This document shows positions 22,753 to 35,490 of a DNA stretch of 64,000 bases, piece after piece. This stretch comes from Pezicula radicicola (taxonomy: Eukaryota > Ascomycota > Leotiomycetes > Helotiales > Dermateaceae): assembly GCA_003008705.1 (NCBI GenBank), contig PDUO01000038.1:62001-126000 (forward strand), given 5' to 3'. Both the position numbers and the translations under genes were made by a program. How positions within the stretch are numbered: the first letter of the stretch is position 1; every line of letters begins with the position of its first letter. Below the pieces are notes generated by a model. It made no database searches. It was not told the DNA's origin and saw only the letters and a list, made by a program, of their open reading frames with translations.

Positions 22753-24289
22753 GAGGCTTTAATACTTCGATTTACCTCTTCATCCTAAAAGTGATAATAG
22801 TGACCCTTCACAATGGGTGACCACGGCTTTGGCTAGGTTACAGAAGGTAAACCAGCACTTTCTAGATGCATCGGTACATTATGAAAGCAGTTGATTACAG
22901 GCCCCGCATATGGCCTGTTCGGTAACAAACAGCTGTTAACACCCAAGTAAAAAAAAAAATTTACTTCCCAAATATTCGTGTGATCGCTAAAGTACACGAG
23001 GTTGATTACCGCAAAAACCTTAACTCTAATGGCGTGCTTGCCGATAGGTGCCGATAGGTACTGTCAGGTACCGGTAGGTGTCAGGTCCGGGCTCCGAAAC
23101 TAGAGTAGCGGCTTTTGGGCCGATGTGTTTCTGGGTCTGCGAGGCATTTTCAGTTGGTTGGGATTTTATGGCTACCATGCCTTGTAAACCCTACTTCTAG
23201 AAGCTATAGGGCATAAAGCCAACCAACTCGCTTATAGGTAAGCTCTATTGCCGTAGCCTTAGGCTTTGCTTTGTAAGGTGATATGCACTAGTTATAGGGG
23301 CCTATGCCCTATATTTTACCAGATCTAGGCCAAAGCGCGCCCGTAGTCGGACGTTACAGGGCATTATAGGGTGTGTTCCCTAAACTCTCATGACTTTCGG
23401 CCGGAACCTCCGTAACAGATTTATAATCTCTTCCCAAAGACTTCAGTACTGCGCGACAACGAATAATAGGGTAATAGGTACGAAGGTACGCTAGTAAAAG
23501 GGGTGCAAGGATTAAGCGATGGAATCCAATACCTTGGGAATTTCCATCATTAATGCAAGGCCTTTTAACTTTATTGCATACAACAGTAAAATACCCAGTT
23601 ACATGTTTTTTTTCCACCCTGTATCCTACCCCTAAGCCTATCGAACATGCTGTCGGTGCACAAAATGCTCCGTTATCATATCTTGTTATGCTTTCCCCCA
23701 CTTTAACTTCGAACCTTAACTCGCTTGGCGAGGGTCAATTAACTTTTATGTTCCTGTCATCAATTTCCTTTTGTACCCGAGCAAGTGGAAAGACGTTTTT
23801 GAGGCTGTATTCTAGCGTTGGAACCTCGGTTTTTCGGTACGGAGATGATATCTTTGCTGCAATTTATGGTACCGGTGGATGGAGATGCAGGTAAGAAATC
23901 AAGAGGTAAACATTCATTTATTCTCAAGAATACGAAAATTAGTTTCCAACCACATACACGACTTAAGGTTTTTTTTTACTGTAAGACATTATACTTCTTC
24001 AAATAAGCTCTTAGACCGATATACTTTCTAGCTTTGAAATTAGTATGCCCCTGTTCAAAGGTGATTATCAAATTCTAAACATAAGTACTTAAACTCCTCT
24101 TTCTTCCCCATGGTTCTGTTTTTCCAACGACATCTTGTTTGTTCAAGTCATTTTTGAAGACACCTTCTGGTGCTTCGTCCGGTCATTTTCCCTTTGGGAC
24201 TCGAGCCCTTTTCATTTACACGCTCTTTATCCCAATCAAACTATTTTATATTCCCTCTCACTCGCTAGTCATTTCACCTTCAAATCATC
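22753..24289. other. Repeat-like intergenic DNA and GH71 promoter
   Basis: Near 23036-23090 a short GATAGGTGCC/GGTACCGGTAGGTGTC phrase is repeated about four times. An inverted repeat pairs GTTGGTTGGGATTTTATG (about 23153) with its imperfect complement near 23212-23228. Frames at 23354-24006 have no recognisable content. The last 100 bp hold a TTTTATATTCCCTCTC promoter-like segment before the GH71 start. Confidence 0.45.
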
Positions 24290-26394
24290 ATGTTCTTCAC
24301 CACCTTTCTAAGCAAGGCGCTCGCCACCTGCGCAGTCGCAGCATCCATAGTCAGCGCCACATCCCAAAGCTGGAACATCACAACCGAAATCGACATCGAC
24401 ATCGACAACAGCACCCACCAAGGCTCCAACCGTCTAATCTTCGCGCACTTCATGATAGGAATAGTAGGTGACAGAACCACACCCTCAGACTACGATCTCG
24501 ACATGATCCGAGCCAAAAACCTCGGAATAGATGCCTTCGCCCTAAACATAGGAACAGACTGGTACACCGACACCCAACTCGATCTCGCCTATCAATCCGC
24601 CGCAAACAACGATATGAAAGTATTTTTATCATTCGACTTCAACTGGTGGTCTGCGAATAATGCTGCAGCGGTTGGGAATCAAGTTGCACTTTATGCTAAT
24701 AGGACTAGTCAGCTTTGGGTTGATGGAAAGGTTTTTATTAGTAGTTTTGGTGGGGATACTATGGATGTTTCTACTATGAGAAAGGCTGCTGGCTGTCCGG
24801 TTTTCTTCGCGCCCAATTTTCATCCTAGTTATGGGACGAATATGAGTTCGGTTGATGGAGCGTTGAATTGGATGGTATGTTTGTTCATCTTTCCTACCCT
24901 GATTTTGTTTGTTCTTGGGGTTTATTTGCTGATGAGGAATAGGCTTGGCCGAATAATGGTCAGAATAAGGCTCCTACTGCCGGTGCTAATATTTCGGTTG
25001 CTGAGGGTGATGCTGAGTATATTGCTGCTCTTAATGGGAAGTCTTATATTGCTCGTAAGTTTCACTTCAGGTCAAAGCTGGAATTGTTTGCTAATATATG
25101 TGTAGCTGTATCTGCTTGGTTTAGTACTCATTACGGCCCGGTAAGCTTATATCCTCTCCTTCATGACATTCAAATACATGTTCTATTTTAGCTTCACTAC
25201 GCAGCAGAACAAAGGATACTTAAGCATCTTAGTTCATTCAAGATTTACATATCATCTAACTTACACTCTGAACACTACGCTACAACTCCAATACTTCCAT
25301 GCTACATGCTAATGATAGAAATAGGAAGTCTCCTACAGCAAAAACTGGGTCTTCCCCTCCGACCTTCTTTGGTACGACCGCTGGAACGAGATCCTAGAAC
25401 TCGGTCCCCGTTTCGTTGAAATAATCTCCTGGAATGACTACGGAGAATCCCACTACGTTGCTCCTCTCAAATCTCTACACTATGACGACGGAAACTCCAA
25501 GTGGGTAAACGACATGTAAGTGTTTCCCCTTCAACTCCCTTCCCCAAGTAACTTTATACTAATCTTGTTTTGTATAGGCCTCATAACGGCTGGTTAGAAA
25601 TGGCCAAACCCTTCATGGCAGCCTTCCACGACGGCGCAACATCAGCCAAAAATTACGTAGAAAAAGACCAACTAATCTACTGGTACCGACCCAACCTCCG
25701 AGGACTAGACTGCGACGCAACAGATACAACAGCCCTAGTTTCAGCCGACAACTCCTCAGGAAACTATTTCCAAGGCCGACCCAACGGCTGGGAATCAATG
25801 TCCGATTCCATCTTCGTCGTCTCCCTCCTCACCAAACCTGGCATAATAACCGTAATGTCCGGAAACAACACCCAACAATTTCTAGGTACGACAGGAGCAA
25901 ATTCCTTCCAAGTACCAATGGGAGTAGGAAAGCAACAATTCTTTTTACAGAGAGGATTTAACGTGGAGATGGAAGCTGTTAGTCTTTACGATGTTAAGAA
26001 TGTTTGCAGTTGTGGGCTTTATAACTTTAATGCTTATGTGGGGATGGTTCCTGATGAGGAGAGTGATCAATTGGGAGCGGATGCTATTAATTCGCTGACG
26101 GTGGGCTTGTTGGTTTCTACTTGCGAGAATAAGCCAAGTTTACCCGTTACTACTATTAAACCGACGGTGCTTCCTCCCGGGGCCATTGCTCCTTTTAGTT
26201 GGAGTTGGCCGAATCCGATTACGACTGTTGTTAAGAGGTATGATTGCGTTCTGATTGTGGATGAGCGAGATACTAATTTGTTTTGGTTGTTTAGGACGAG
26301 GACTTCTGACTTCTCTATTTCTACTCCGACTGGGTTTACGGTTCCTACTCTACCTGATTTTACCTTGTCGATACCTACACCTACACCATATTGA
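24290..26394 (+). CDS. Secreted GH71 alpha-1,3-glucanase (mutanase)
   Basis: Six exons: 24290-24874, 24943-25054, 25106-25140, 25325-25515, 25578-26237 and 26295-26394, giving 560 residues. The signal peptide runs to about residue 23 (MFFTTFLSKALATCAVAASI). Family landmarks are RLIFAHFMIGIV, DAFALNIGTDWYTD, VFLSFDFNWWS, GCPVFFAPNFHPSYG, YSKNWVFPSDLLWYDRWNE and EIISWNDYGESHYV. The C-terminal beta-rich module has YWYRPNLRGLDCDA. The tail is Thr/Pro-rich, likely O-glycosylated, and no binding module is evident after it. The enzyme hydrolyses alpha-1,3-glucan of fungal walls, in autolysis or attack on other fungi. Intron 3 (184 bp) is unusually long for this window, but the frame is preserved on both sides. 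Confidence 0.92.
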
Positions 26395-29253
26395 AGGAAA
26401 GGATTGGATCAACAGGCACTTCAAACCATGTAAAATTAACACTTCATATAATCACTCTGTAACATTTATTATGTAAAGTCTATCACATAGAGCAGATGAA
26501 AATCAACGCTTTCTTTAAATCACCCTGGCCTCCTTGCCAAGTATTGAAGAATAAGAAAATATCGAGGGACAGTAGAATAGAGAAGGAAATACGGCAATTA
26601 ATGTAGCGAACCTTTTAGAAGTGGCTTTCCCCCCTTCTGTATAGGAGACTAAGAAACAAAACTAAGAGGACAAACGCGAGCTGGATCTTGTTCAGAACTC
26701 TTAACACTTTGTCGGCCAGGATTTTAGAGCGTATTTGACAAGGAAATACAATTTGATAAAAGGAGCCCCCGATTCTATAGTAAGGACACCCATCTACAGC
26801 AATGTTTTACTTCAAAGAACAACAGGACATTAATATAGATTTTGTGCTATACTAGCTTCCCTAGTTGATCTATTATTATTTCGGTTGTAAATACCAATTA
26901 GGTAGGTCCTTTCTACTTAATAAGCAATCAATTTCTATTAATCATTCTATGCTAGACTAGCAACTTCTTGTAATAGTGGTGAATTCAATGTTAACAAGTG
27001 CTAGCTAAACATAAATGTGCTAATACTAATCCATTATTGGGAACTAAATAATAAGCTTAAATATAAGCTTCAAACATCTTTTTTAAAAGTTTGAAATACT
27101 ATTGCCTCTTACAAGGTTTAAGAACTAGCGTTTCAGTTTGATTTTTTAACCTATGATTTGACTTTGTAACTAAATTTGCGTTTATTAGGATCCGTTATCT
27201 TCCACACAGAACACGGAACACAGAACACAATACAACCACATTGCCATCATATGTTGCTGCTATCTAAATAACCTTCCTCTTCTATGGTCTCCATTCTTAA
27301 TACAAAAAAAAAAAAAGCAGATAACTAGACGAGGAAGATGGTCCAAATGGTGGGTATCACTGTTCTACAGAATACAACACTTTGATTAGAATAACTAAAA
27401 GCTTGGTTAGGTATAGACTTAAATTTTAGGATGTAGTTGACAAAAAAAATGCTATTTGACAATAACTTGTAGTATATATATTTTGACAATTTAAGAATTT
27501 AACATTCGAGACTTGCACAGATTTTGTTACTAGTCTTCAGGCCAAATATGATAAAATTTCGGAAATGAGAATGTAGAGAATAAAAGAGGAATCCTGTTTT
27601 TCTTTTAACGCCTATAGATATTAACGTAACAACACTGCCTGCTGAGAGCTATCCAAATGCTCAAGTCATAGTTACCGAGTCTTTGTTAGAGTACCTAGTC
27701 ACTTTACAGATTTATTTTTCTATAAGCAGGCGCAGCTCTACTGTTTTACTCCTCAGGTCGATTTCCTTCTTGGCTATAGGCTTGAAGGTTTATATTATAC
27801 AAGTTGCTCTAATCCATCGATTAAGTTTTGTATTTGATCTAACCATTGGATTGTTACCAGGGCTTTCATTCACTATGATTATTTTCTAAATAGTTTTGTT
27901 AAAGATAGGTCATAGAGTGGAAGAAATTTAAATTTTAAACTAGGTTAGAATTTGTCGGTTGACTTAATTAACTGCTCGACGGGGCAGACTAGTGATCTTC
28001 ACTTAGTATACTCATTGTCGAAAGGTGTTGATTAGTTGTCTATCGAAGAAGGAAGCTATTTACAAGAGGTGGTCTTAAATAGGTGCCAAGAGCCACGTAA
28101 CTATTTATTCCAACATAATTCAAACACTGTTTACAAAGCTTAAAGGATAGCACAGTTTCAACGAGATCCATAAACTTCTTACAGGTAACCCGGTATCAAA
28201 TTCGTTGCCAGATCATGGCTGCCTAGCTTTGGGAATAATTTGACCTTGAATCAATCAAATATTTTTTTGTCTCAGAAGCGTTCAAGACCTTCTAGATCTG
28301 TGCAACTTACTTAATTTATAACTTCACTAACAAATAGACTCGGATTCTAAAACGTGGATGGCAACAAATTTTAGTTGGCAACAACTTGTTTTATAAAATT
28401 TTGCCCATTGTACTTAGAGAAAAAAAATATCTTAAGGTCCTATTTGTAAGTCTCTACGTAAATCCTATACAGATTTTTGGCCTACGTGGTATTTTATGGG
28501 CCGTGTTCGCTCCGTGGGTCCTTGGATCGCCTTCCACTTCGAATATAAGCGATTGACAGACAAAAAAAGATCAAAAAAATCAGTAGTTGTAAATTTCCAA
28601 GTAGACATTTAAAAGATATATTATAGTAGTAAGACAAGACAGGAGCTTTTTTAGGTCGTTGCTTTTTTAGCCGTGTGGTATCTTGTAGGGATGCTTAGGT
28701 TCTTGTTTGCTCCGTCTTCTCTTTCGAGACCAAGCCTATCATTTGTAATTTATAGCCTCTGTCGAGGTTTCAATCAAATGATGCTAGCTAGTAGGTCGTA
28801 AAGTCTGAAGGCGCCTAAAAGTAGAACCTCTGGGCATGAATTGTGGTGGTAATTGCTTAGATGGTGTGGTGGTTTGCTCACGTGGATATGAAAATGGAAA
28901 ACCTTTGCTCCTGCAGAGTAGATAGGCTTCGCGCACTGCTTCCTAGTTTAGAACAATTATTGCTACCCTCAATTGAACCTTACCACTACAATGGGGTGAG
29001 GAATAGGAGATTTTTGTTTAGCGAAGGCTTAAATTTCATATCGCTTAGGATAGGGGTAGCGAGGAACTCTCCTATTCCAATGACTTGATTTCAAGCCTTC
29101 GAATATACAAAATAGAACCACAATTCCACCATCTCTTTACTTCGTTCTACTTTTCCGAAGTCAAAATTTGCTTCATCGCGTTTTGCAGAGCTTGTCAAGT
29201 CTACATGCTCTATATGTTTGAAATTCACTTTCCCTCCACGATGCTGCTCCAAT
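26395..29253. other. 2.9-kb AT-rich gene desert
   Basis: No supported gene. Low-complexity A runs occur (about 27303-27316), with frequent TTTAAA and TAATA-type sequence. It may be a strongly RIP-mutated repeat or relaxed intergenic DNA. Frames at 27683-27889 and 28861-29088 are isolated and without motif. Confidence 0.45.
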
Positions 29254-32100
29254 TTATCTGATAGTCACAGTTTGAGTCCACCAGCGAGACAGACGTTCCA
29301 ATACATCAGGATCCTTGAGTACAAATGCTCTACCAACTCTTTCATAACTTTGGTCAAACAAACCCTCAAGATCAACCCTTTTCAAAATAAGGCAAATAGA
29401 TGCTGCAGCTTGAAACTGCGATGATGACCATTCAGCAACTTCAAGTAGAAGTAAATGTCTATGCTTTGAGGGATCAGATTCCTCATCACAGAACTTTTTG
29501 CCAATAAGATCCTTTCTGAAATCTTTGAATCTTTCTGAATACGGATCTCGGTCGCTAGTGGATGCTTGTGGGATGATCCCTTCTATGATATCCCACGGCC
29601 CAGTAGGTACATTATCGAACTCATCGTGCAAGTCGAAGAAGACGGTAGGTATTTTACAGCTACACACATATCTGCATGAGCCTTCAATTTCAAGACGACC
29701 ACTAACGACTTGCATGTATGGATCCTCAGAAACCGTCTTCGTGGACATAGCTTTAATTTCTGCCTTCTCAACAAGATCCCATAGCAAATCTTCATTGTAA
29801 AGTGTTCTTGATCCATCTTGTGGTACTGCTGCATTACTGAGATCGATACTCGCCCAACTCCATGAAGGCGCGACATACTTCTCATACTTCGTAGCTCCTG
29901 GGACTGTGATTCCCCACAACAGATCTTGATATTCGAAAGCCCGAGTCCTCCAAATTCCGGCCTTGTATGAATACCGATCACCAGTCATCCGTCTTACTTC
30001 TCTAGCCAGACCCGATAGTGCCGGAAGCCTGTCGGTATCGTAGGTTAATTTCCTGACAGCGAAGTCGTTGACGATGCTGTACCATTTCAACAAGATATCT
30101 TGGGTTATCCTTGCGTCTAGAGTTGGCTTTCTTTTGTCTATGTAAGTGGCACTATTTTCACCAAGCCAGACTTCGTCTTCTGAATCGGATTTTGGAAAGG
30201 TAGGGTCAATATCTTGCGGAGTTATCTTGTAATAACTGTAAGCTCGCTGCTTTGTACTAGTAAGAAAGGCATTTCCCAGGGGGATGTCTTCGTCAAAAAT
30301 ACCTGCGGGGTTTTGTTCACGAAGCTTTGGAGTTCTAGAACGAAAGCGGATGCCTCGATTGCGTTGCATAACTGTTTTAGGGTTCTCAGGTTGCTCGGTG
30401 AAGAGTAAGAAACCTACGGTTTGTTGATGGGATGACTCGTCGTGCGACTTAGGGTAAGAATTGTGCACAGGATAAGATGTGCGGGAAGAGGTCCAGAACG
30501 TGAGTTCTCTATCTGTATCAGAAACCAAGTTGGTCAGCGTTTTAGTCCTTTCGACGATATGGGAGATGTGCAGGTGAATAATTACCCTCATCATCACTAT
30601 CTGCAAACCCAACCTCGTTGTCGGTATTGTCTTCGTATTCTGAAGCGACGTTCTGAAAGTACTTGGTTTCGTCAACATCGGAAGACATTCCGGAATCAAG
30701 AGCTATTCTTTGCTTAGTCAGACCATGCTCCTCATGATTCTGCTCGTGAGTTATCCCAACCGCAACTTGATACGTATCATGGCTATTCCATGCACTCTCC
30801 AAAGAGACACCAGCCTGATCGCTCTCGTTGCATTGCATCTCCCTGCATCGCCACCATACCTGCTGGGCCGCAAATCGCAGAGTTCTTGGCGACAATAAGT
30901 CTTCCTGCAAGGTCCAAGCTCTTTGACTCAATGGTCCTCTAGCTTGAGTTGGAGAGTCCAGAAGATGATGCACATACATCTGCTCTCTCGAAGAGTTCCT
31001 CATGCGATGATAAGGTACTTTGATAGAGGCAATTCTACTGCGTACTTGATTTGTACTTCTAAAGATACCCGCGTTACTATCTGCTGCAGCTTCAGCGGCG
31101 ATAGTTAGCGAGGAGCTTTTGTAGATGTATCCCATCTGTGCTGACTCCTTCAACCAATCTTCTGCCGAATCCTGTATAATGCACAGAGAGTCGATCCAAA
31201 GGTATTGATAGCCAAGATGACGTGTGATTAGCATTGCATCACGAAATGTAAGAGGCAGTTCTTCCATCCGAATCCCCGAAATCCGCCTTCTCAAGGTCTT
31301 CTTTTCTGTTGTCAAAGTCGAAGTCTGACCCCACTACACGTTTCGAGACTCAGCATTTCTATCGTTAAAGTGCCCAGAAGCAAAGGAGAAGAAAACGAAC
31401 TAATTTGTAAAGAAGTGCAAAAAAGAAAAACTAGAACAAGATGCTGATGGGTACAGAGGACAAGTAATGGAGTATCCATACACAGTGACTTAATGCAAAC
31501 CAGCCGCCGGAAAGGCCTTTCGAAACAAATAAGAATGGCTCAGTATCACGCCCTCCAACGTCAATTACTCGGGATGGGAGCAGGTTGTCACCTCTGGGAT
31601 AAAGTCCGTTTTGGTTAATTTGGGAGCATAACGTGTGAGTGGTTAAACATTTCCTGATCCAAGTGGACATGACATCGAAGCATAGCTCTGATGACGCATC
31701 TGCACAGATAGGCGTAGCATTTATCACCTTTTCCGAAGCGTCACCTAATTATATTAACAAATGTCTGGTTATTGCATGGGCACTTGGACACACCAGGGAC
31801 GGAAGATACGGCCATGGCAACAACCATAGAACGGCCTCCACTTTGCCATGTCCAACGCAGCGTACTCGAAATCAGGCCAAGGGAGCATACGATTGAGCTG
31901 GAAGACTGTCGACTATTCCCATTATCTGCTTCGGCGTACCCGGCTTCTTCGTTCTGAAGACAAACTGCTTCACAGAGCATGCAGCCACCCTTCGCAGATA
32001 CGACAAGATCTGTATAGTTCGCATGATGTTGATAACCTGCAAAAGAAACCAAAGCATCGAGGTCAAAGTTCGTACAATATGTACAGAGGATACTAAACGT
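29254..32100 (-). CDS. HET-domain protein, first exon unresolved
   Basis: Exons that can be linked are 31794-32100, 31482-31744, 30586-31333 and 29254-30512, with introns of 49, 148 and 73 bp. The N-terminal exon carries LCTYC and GGCMLCEAV cysteine pairs. HET landmarks follow: FALSHC joined by splicing to WGQTS, LPLTFRDAMLITRHLGY, YLWIDSLCIIQDSAEDW, YKSSSLTIAA and GPLSQRAWTLQEDLLSPR. The C-terminal region includes KLTYDTDRLPALSGLA and YVAPSWSWASID. An acidic stretch lies near the middle (SDVDETKYFQ.. SDSDDE). HET domains act in heterokaryon-incompatibility cell death and related allorecognition. The acceptor at 32101 shows that at least one more 5' exon exists; no convincing ATG exon was found. 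Confidence 0.85.
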
Positions 32101-32808
32101 CTAAGCAATCAATCTTTTTTCAGTTGTTCTTCAAGATGACCAAATCATACGAGGTGATCATATTGTGTGCATGTGCACCGTAATAAGCTCTGGATTCCTT
32201 GTGTGCCTCGCCGCCCGAGAGTCGTATCAAAAGCGTTGTATTTGTAACTTGGACGATGCAAATTAGGTGCTAGTTAGATATCCTCACTGTTTGCTTCAGG
32301 GATGTCATAAATAGAGCGCAGCGGATAGATACGTGAGGTTATTGATGTTGTTATTGAGTGGGCTGTTCTTGCAATGTTGTCAGATTAAGGCTTGTGGCTC
32401 TCTTCTAGTGCTGACCGAGCCAACATTACTAAGCAATTCCGACAAGCACCAAGCACCAGAACATGATAAGAGTATATATTACGGCGCGAATTGGTTTGTA
32501 AGACATGGTCTTATAAGTAATTTAGAGGGGTTTGAAGACTCTGAGACTATATCTGAATTGTCTTTCTTGCCTCTTAACGCCTAATTCTGACCTATTTCTA
32601 TCGTACGGGTTCAGTAGAAAATGACTTGTAAGATTTGACGTTACTAATAACTAGAGAAGTTGTCTTGATTGCAAGACAATATATTTTAATAGAATGGTGT
32701 CTTATTTAAAATGACCCCGTATAAACCAATTGTGGCGGTAAACTAGAAAAATTATATTTTACATTTTCCTTCCAACAAACGAGAGCTCTAACAAGTTCTT
32801 AGTCCACT
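32101..32808. other. Intergenic between HET gene and permease
   Basis: It should contain the first exon and promoter of the HET gene near 32101-32300. The 84-residue plus-strand frame at 32333-32584 has no recognisable domain and is not called. Confidence 0.35.
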
Positions 32809-34702
32809 TTACTGGTCTCGTTTTACTTGCAACACAGGTCCAGTGTATTGGTGTCGCGCTTTTACGGCATAGTAGATAAGCGCAAAAATAATAGTACCAA
32901 CGAACATTGTTGAAGACCAGTTCATATTTGCAGCAGTGACTGGCGTAGCGAGTGGCCAAAATGCAAAGAACCAGATAGGTGCTAAGAACAAAAGAGCAGC
33001 AATGTTAATGGCCATACCAAACCCTCCAAGCGACCATCGTCGTGGTGGTAGAGGCTGTCCCGTAAGACGCCTCCAGACCAGGCAGCTAATAGTGATGAAG
33101 TATGATGTAAGAATCGAGACACCACCGAGAGAGTTGATAGCGTTTAGGGCAGTCGAAGAGCCAAGGTTGATACAAGAAAGCAAAGAGCTGACCACAAGAG
33201 AAACACAGACTGCGCGAAGTGGGATATTCCAGCCAGGCGTTACCTGAGAAGTTAGTCAAATTCTTCTGTTGATACAACGCCAACTTTACCTGTGACAGCC
33301 AAGCTGAACCAGGCAAACCCCGATCTCGAGCAAAAGCCCAGATTTGTCTAGAGGCCGTGGCTAGCTCGCTAAAGCAGCAAGAGCAAAGTAAGACAATGAC
33401 TATGGCCGTCATGGCGTTTGTAGCAGCATAACTTTGAGTAGCATTGAAGAAAACTTGAATAAAAGGCTGGAATTTAGGTGTCGCCAAGACACTGTCGATA
33501 TCGCCCAGGGTAAAGATCAAGGTGACTGCCATCAGGAAGCCGAGAACCGCGTTCGGGACCACAGACCACATGATAGCCTTGGGGAGCGTGAGCGACGCAT
33601 CTTGGATCTCCTCAGCTGTGGTTTAAAGTCGCATATCAGCTTTAAATGTCGCCACCAGTTTACGGAAGGGCTTCCTTACACATATGAACCGAGCAATCAT
33701 ATCCAATGAGCACGCTCAAAGGTGATATCAAGCCAATCATGGCTGACAAGCCCATGCTTGACCATCCACCATTATTACTGAACTCAAGCAGGATATGAGG
33801 GTGAGCATGAGGACCCATAACCCACAGAGGTATGATGATGACGAAAAATCCCACGAAATGGAGGATTAGAACGATACCTTCTATCAATGGTAAACGCCCT
33901 GCCAATACCGTGTTGAAGACAATTGAGAAAGCAATGGCGGCGATTGTTAGGAGTGTGCCGTGCCAGTTCTGCCACACGTAGTTGGTCACATTCAAAGCTA
34001 TCAAACCTTGGATGATGGTTCCAACCATAAAGCAAACACCCGCTAGGTAGACTTGCCATCCAATAGCACATAGCCAGCCTGTTATGGTTTGTGAGTGAGC
34101 AGAGTCCCAAAAAGTTAGATAATTACCCACCAGTAAGGTAGCTAAGAAGCTTCTGGATCTTAGGGGGCGCAAATTCCGAAACCCAATGGTATTGCCCACC
34201 AGCAGTAGGACACCTAAACACAACATTAGCAGCAATTCAACAAAGGTTGAGATACTGCCATAATGATACTCACATAGATGCCATTTCCGCAATACTCGCG
34301 TAGACTAGCGACATTCCGATGGCAACAGCAATAAAGCCCCAGAAAAGGTCGGCAGTTCCTCCGTCAGTTAGCACAAAGGTGAAGAGCCTACAACAATATC
34401 AGACAACCGCATCTATATACAACGGAGGAAATCCCTACGGAAGTAGAACCTCCCAGCTTGCATTGACAGTACTGGCAAATCCCAACATTGTGATGAACTT
34501 GAAGTTGCGCTGCGCCGAGTCAATTGAAAACGATATAACAGAGTAAGGGGCAATTGTCTAGAAAACGTACGCGTAGGACTTGTTTCTTCCCCAAGATAAC
34601 CATATCACTCTTGTCGGCTGCGGTCCCTCTGTACTTGGGAGGAATTCCGCCATCGTCCATAGGGTTTTCACTAACTGCGAGCTCTTCTTTGGTAGAATTC
34701 AT
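32809..34702 (-). CDS. APC-superfamily amino-acid / GABA / choline-type permease
   Basis: Multi-exon gene. The ATG at 34700-34702 opens MNSTKEELAVSENPMDDGG; a second in-frame start lies at 34741. Exon 1 ends at 34571 and joins NFKFITMLGFAS in phase 0. Hydrophobic segments follow in family order: NASWEVLLP, GFIAVAIGMSLVYASIAEMAS, GWLCAIGWQVYL, ALNVTNYVWQNWHGTL, PLWVMGPHAHP, GLISPLSVLIGYDCSVHMCKE, NAVLGFLMAVTL, SELATASRQIWAFARDRGL and IPLRAVCVSLVVSSLL. About 12 membrane spans are expected at the plasma membrane. The GYDxxxHMxEE-like and SRxxWAFARDxGxP segments place it with fungal amino-acid/GABA/choline permeases (UGA4/HNM1-like). The substrate is not decidable here. It is divergent from a SAM methyltransferase, with a MITE between them. 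Confidence 0.88.
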
Positions 34703-34897
34703 GACGACGTGGATTGATCTTAGAAGGGGGCCAGGGAACACAAAGAATTATAGGCAGAGATTAAACTAGTGCAAAGGAGAGTCGAGAAATTGAAGTAAAA
34801 CGTAAGCAGCACATAAGAAGAGAAAGATATCAGATGGCAAAATAAGCGTCTACGCGGGGTACAAGTGGGGAGAGAATGACTAATGGACGACCTTATA

Positions 34898-35133
34898 CAG
34901 GATGATAACCTCTATAGTGGGCGAAACTAATTAGACCTTAAAGGGTTAGTACCCCGAAAATACAGGCTGTAGCAACCTAAAAAATACAAGCTGTAGTACC
35001 CTAAAAAATACAGGCTATAGTACCCCGAAAAATACAAGCTATAGTACTTGAATTATTCTATTAGTAGAAAAACCTAGAAGGCTAACTAATTAAGGTCTAA
35101 TTAGTTTTACCTATTATAGATGTTATAATCCTC
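34898..35133. mobile_element. MITE A, copy 2
   Basis: The left end (34898-34940, CAGGATGATAACC.. GTGGGCGAAACTAATTAGAC) is the imperfect inverted complement of 35090-35133 (GTCTAATTAG.. TTATAATCCTC), flanked by TA-type sequence. The length (236 bp) matches copy 1 (231 bp). Inside, 34948-35050 holds four tandem units of about 24 bp with the core AATACARGCT, the same repeat unit seen in two copies in MITE A at 13967-14197. It is non-coding and lies in the divergent promoter between the permease and the methyltransferase. Confidence 0.75.
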
Positions 35134-35270
35134 TATAGTATAGCTTATATTTTTAGGGTAGTATAGCCTGTACTTGTAGGGTAATATAGCCTATATTTTT
35201 AGAGTTTATAGCTTATATTCTAATTCTACCGGCAGAAACAGTTTCGCCCACTATGGACGTTATAATCCTC
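35134..35270. mobile_element. MITE A, partial copy 3 (right half) abutting copy 2
   Basis: Starts directly after copy 2. It contains about three repeat units in the opposite orientation (35135-35215), then TACCGGCAGAAA and a terminus (GTTTCGCCCACTATGGACGT.. ATCCTC, 35241-35270). This terminus is also the inverted complement of the left end of copy 2. The block can therefore fold as a longer element of about 373 bp, or be read as a full element fused to half of another. Confidence 0.65.
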
Positions 35271-35490
35271 TATACGACCAACTAAATACCCGAGCAGTGC
35301 ATATGCAGTCATGGAAGCGAATCGGCAACGACTCTTTTTTCGGTTAGTCTTAGTTTCGTTACCGGCAATTGATATATTGGCGCATCCCATCTCTTCTCTT
35401 CGCATCTGTAGGACGAGGAAATAGCTGTTTGTTTTCGCAATAACCTTAAGACACGAGCAACAAGCATCAGTCCTAAGAAACTCAGCTATC

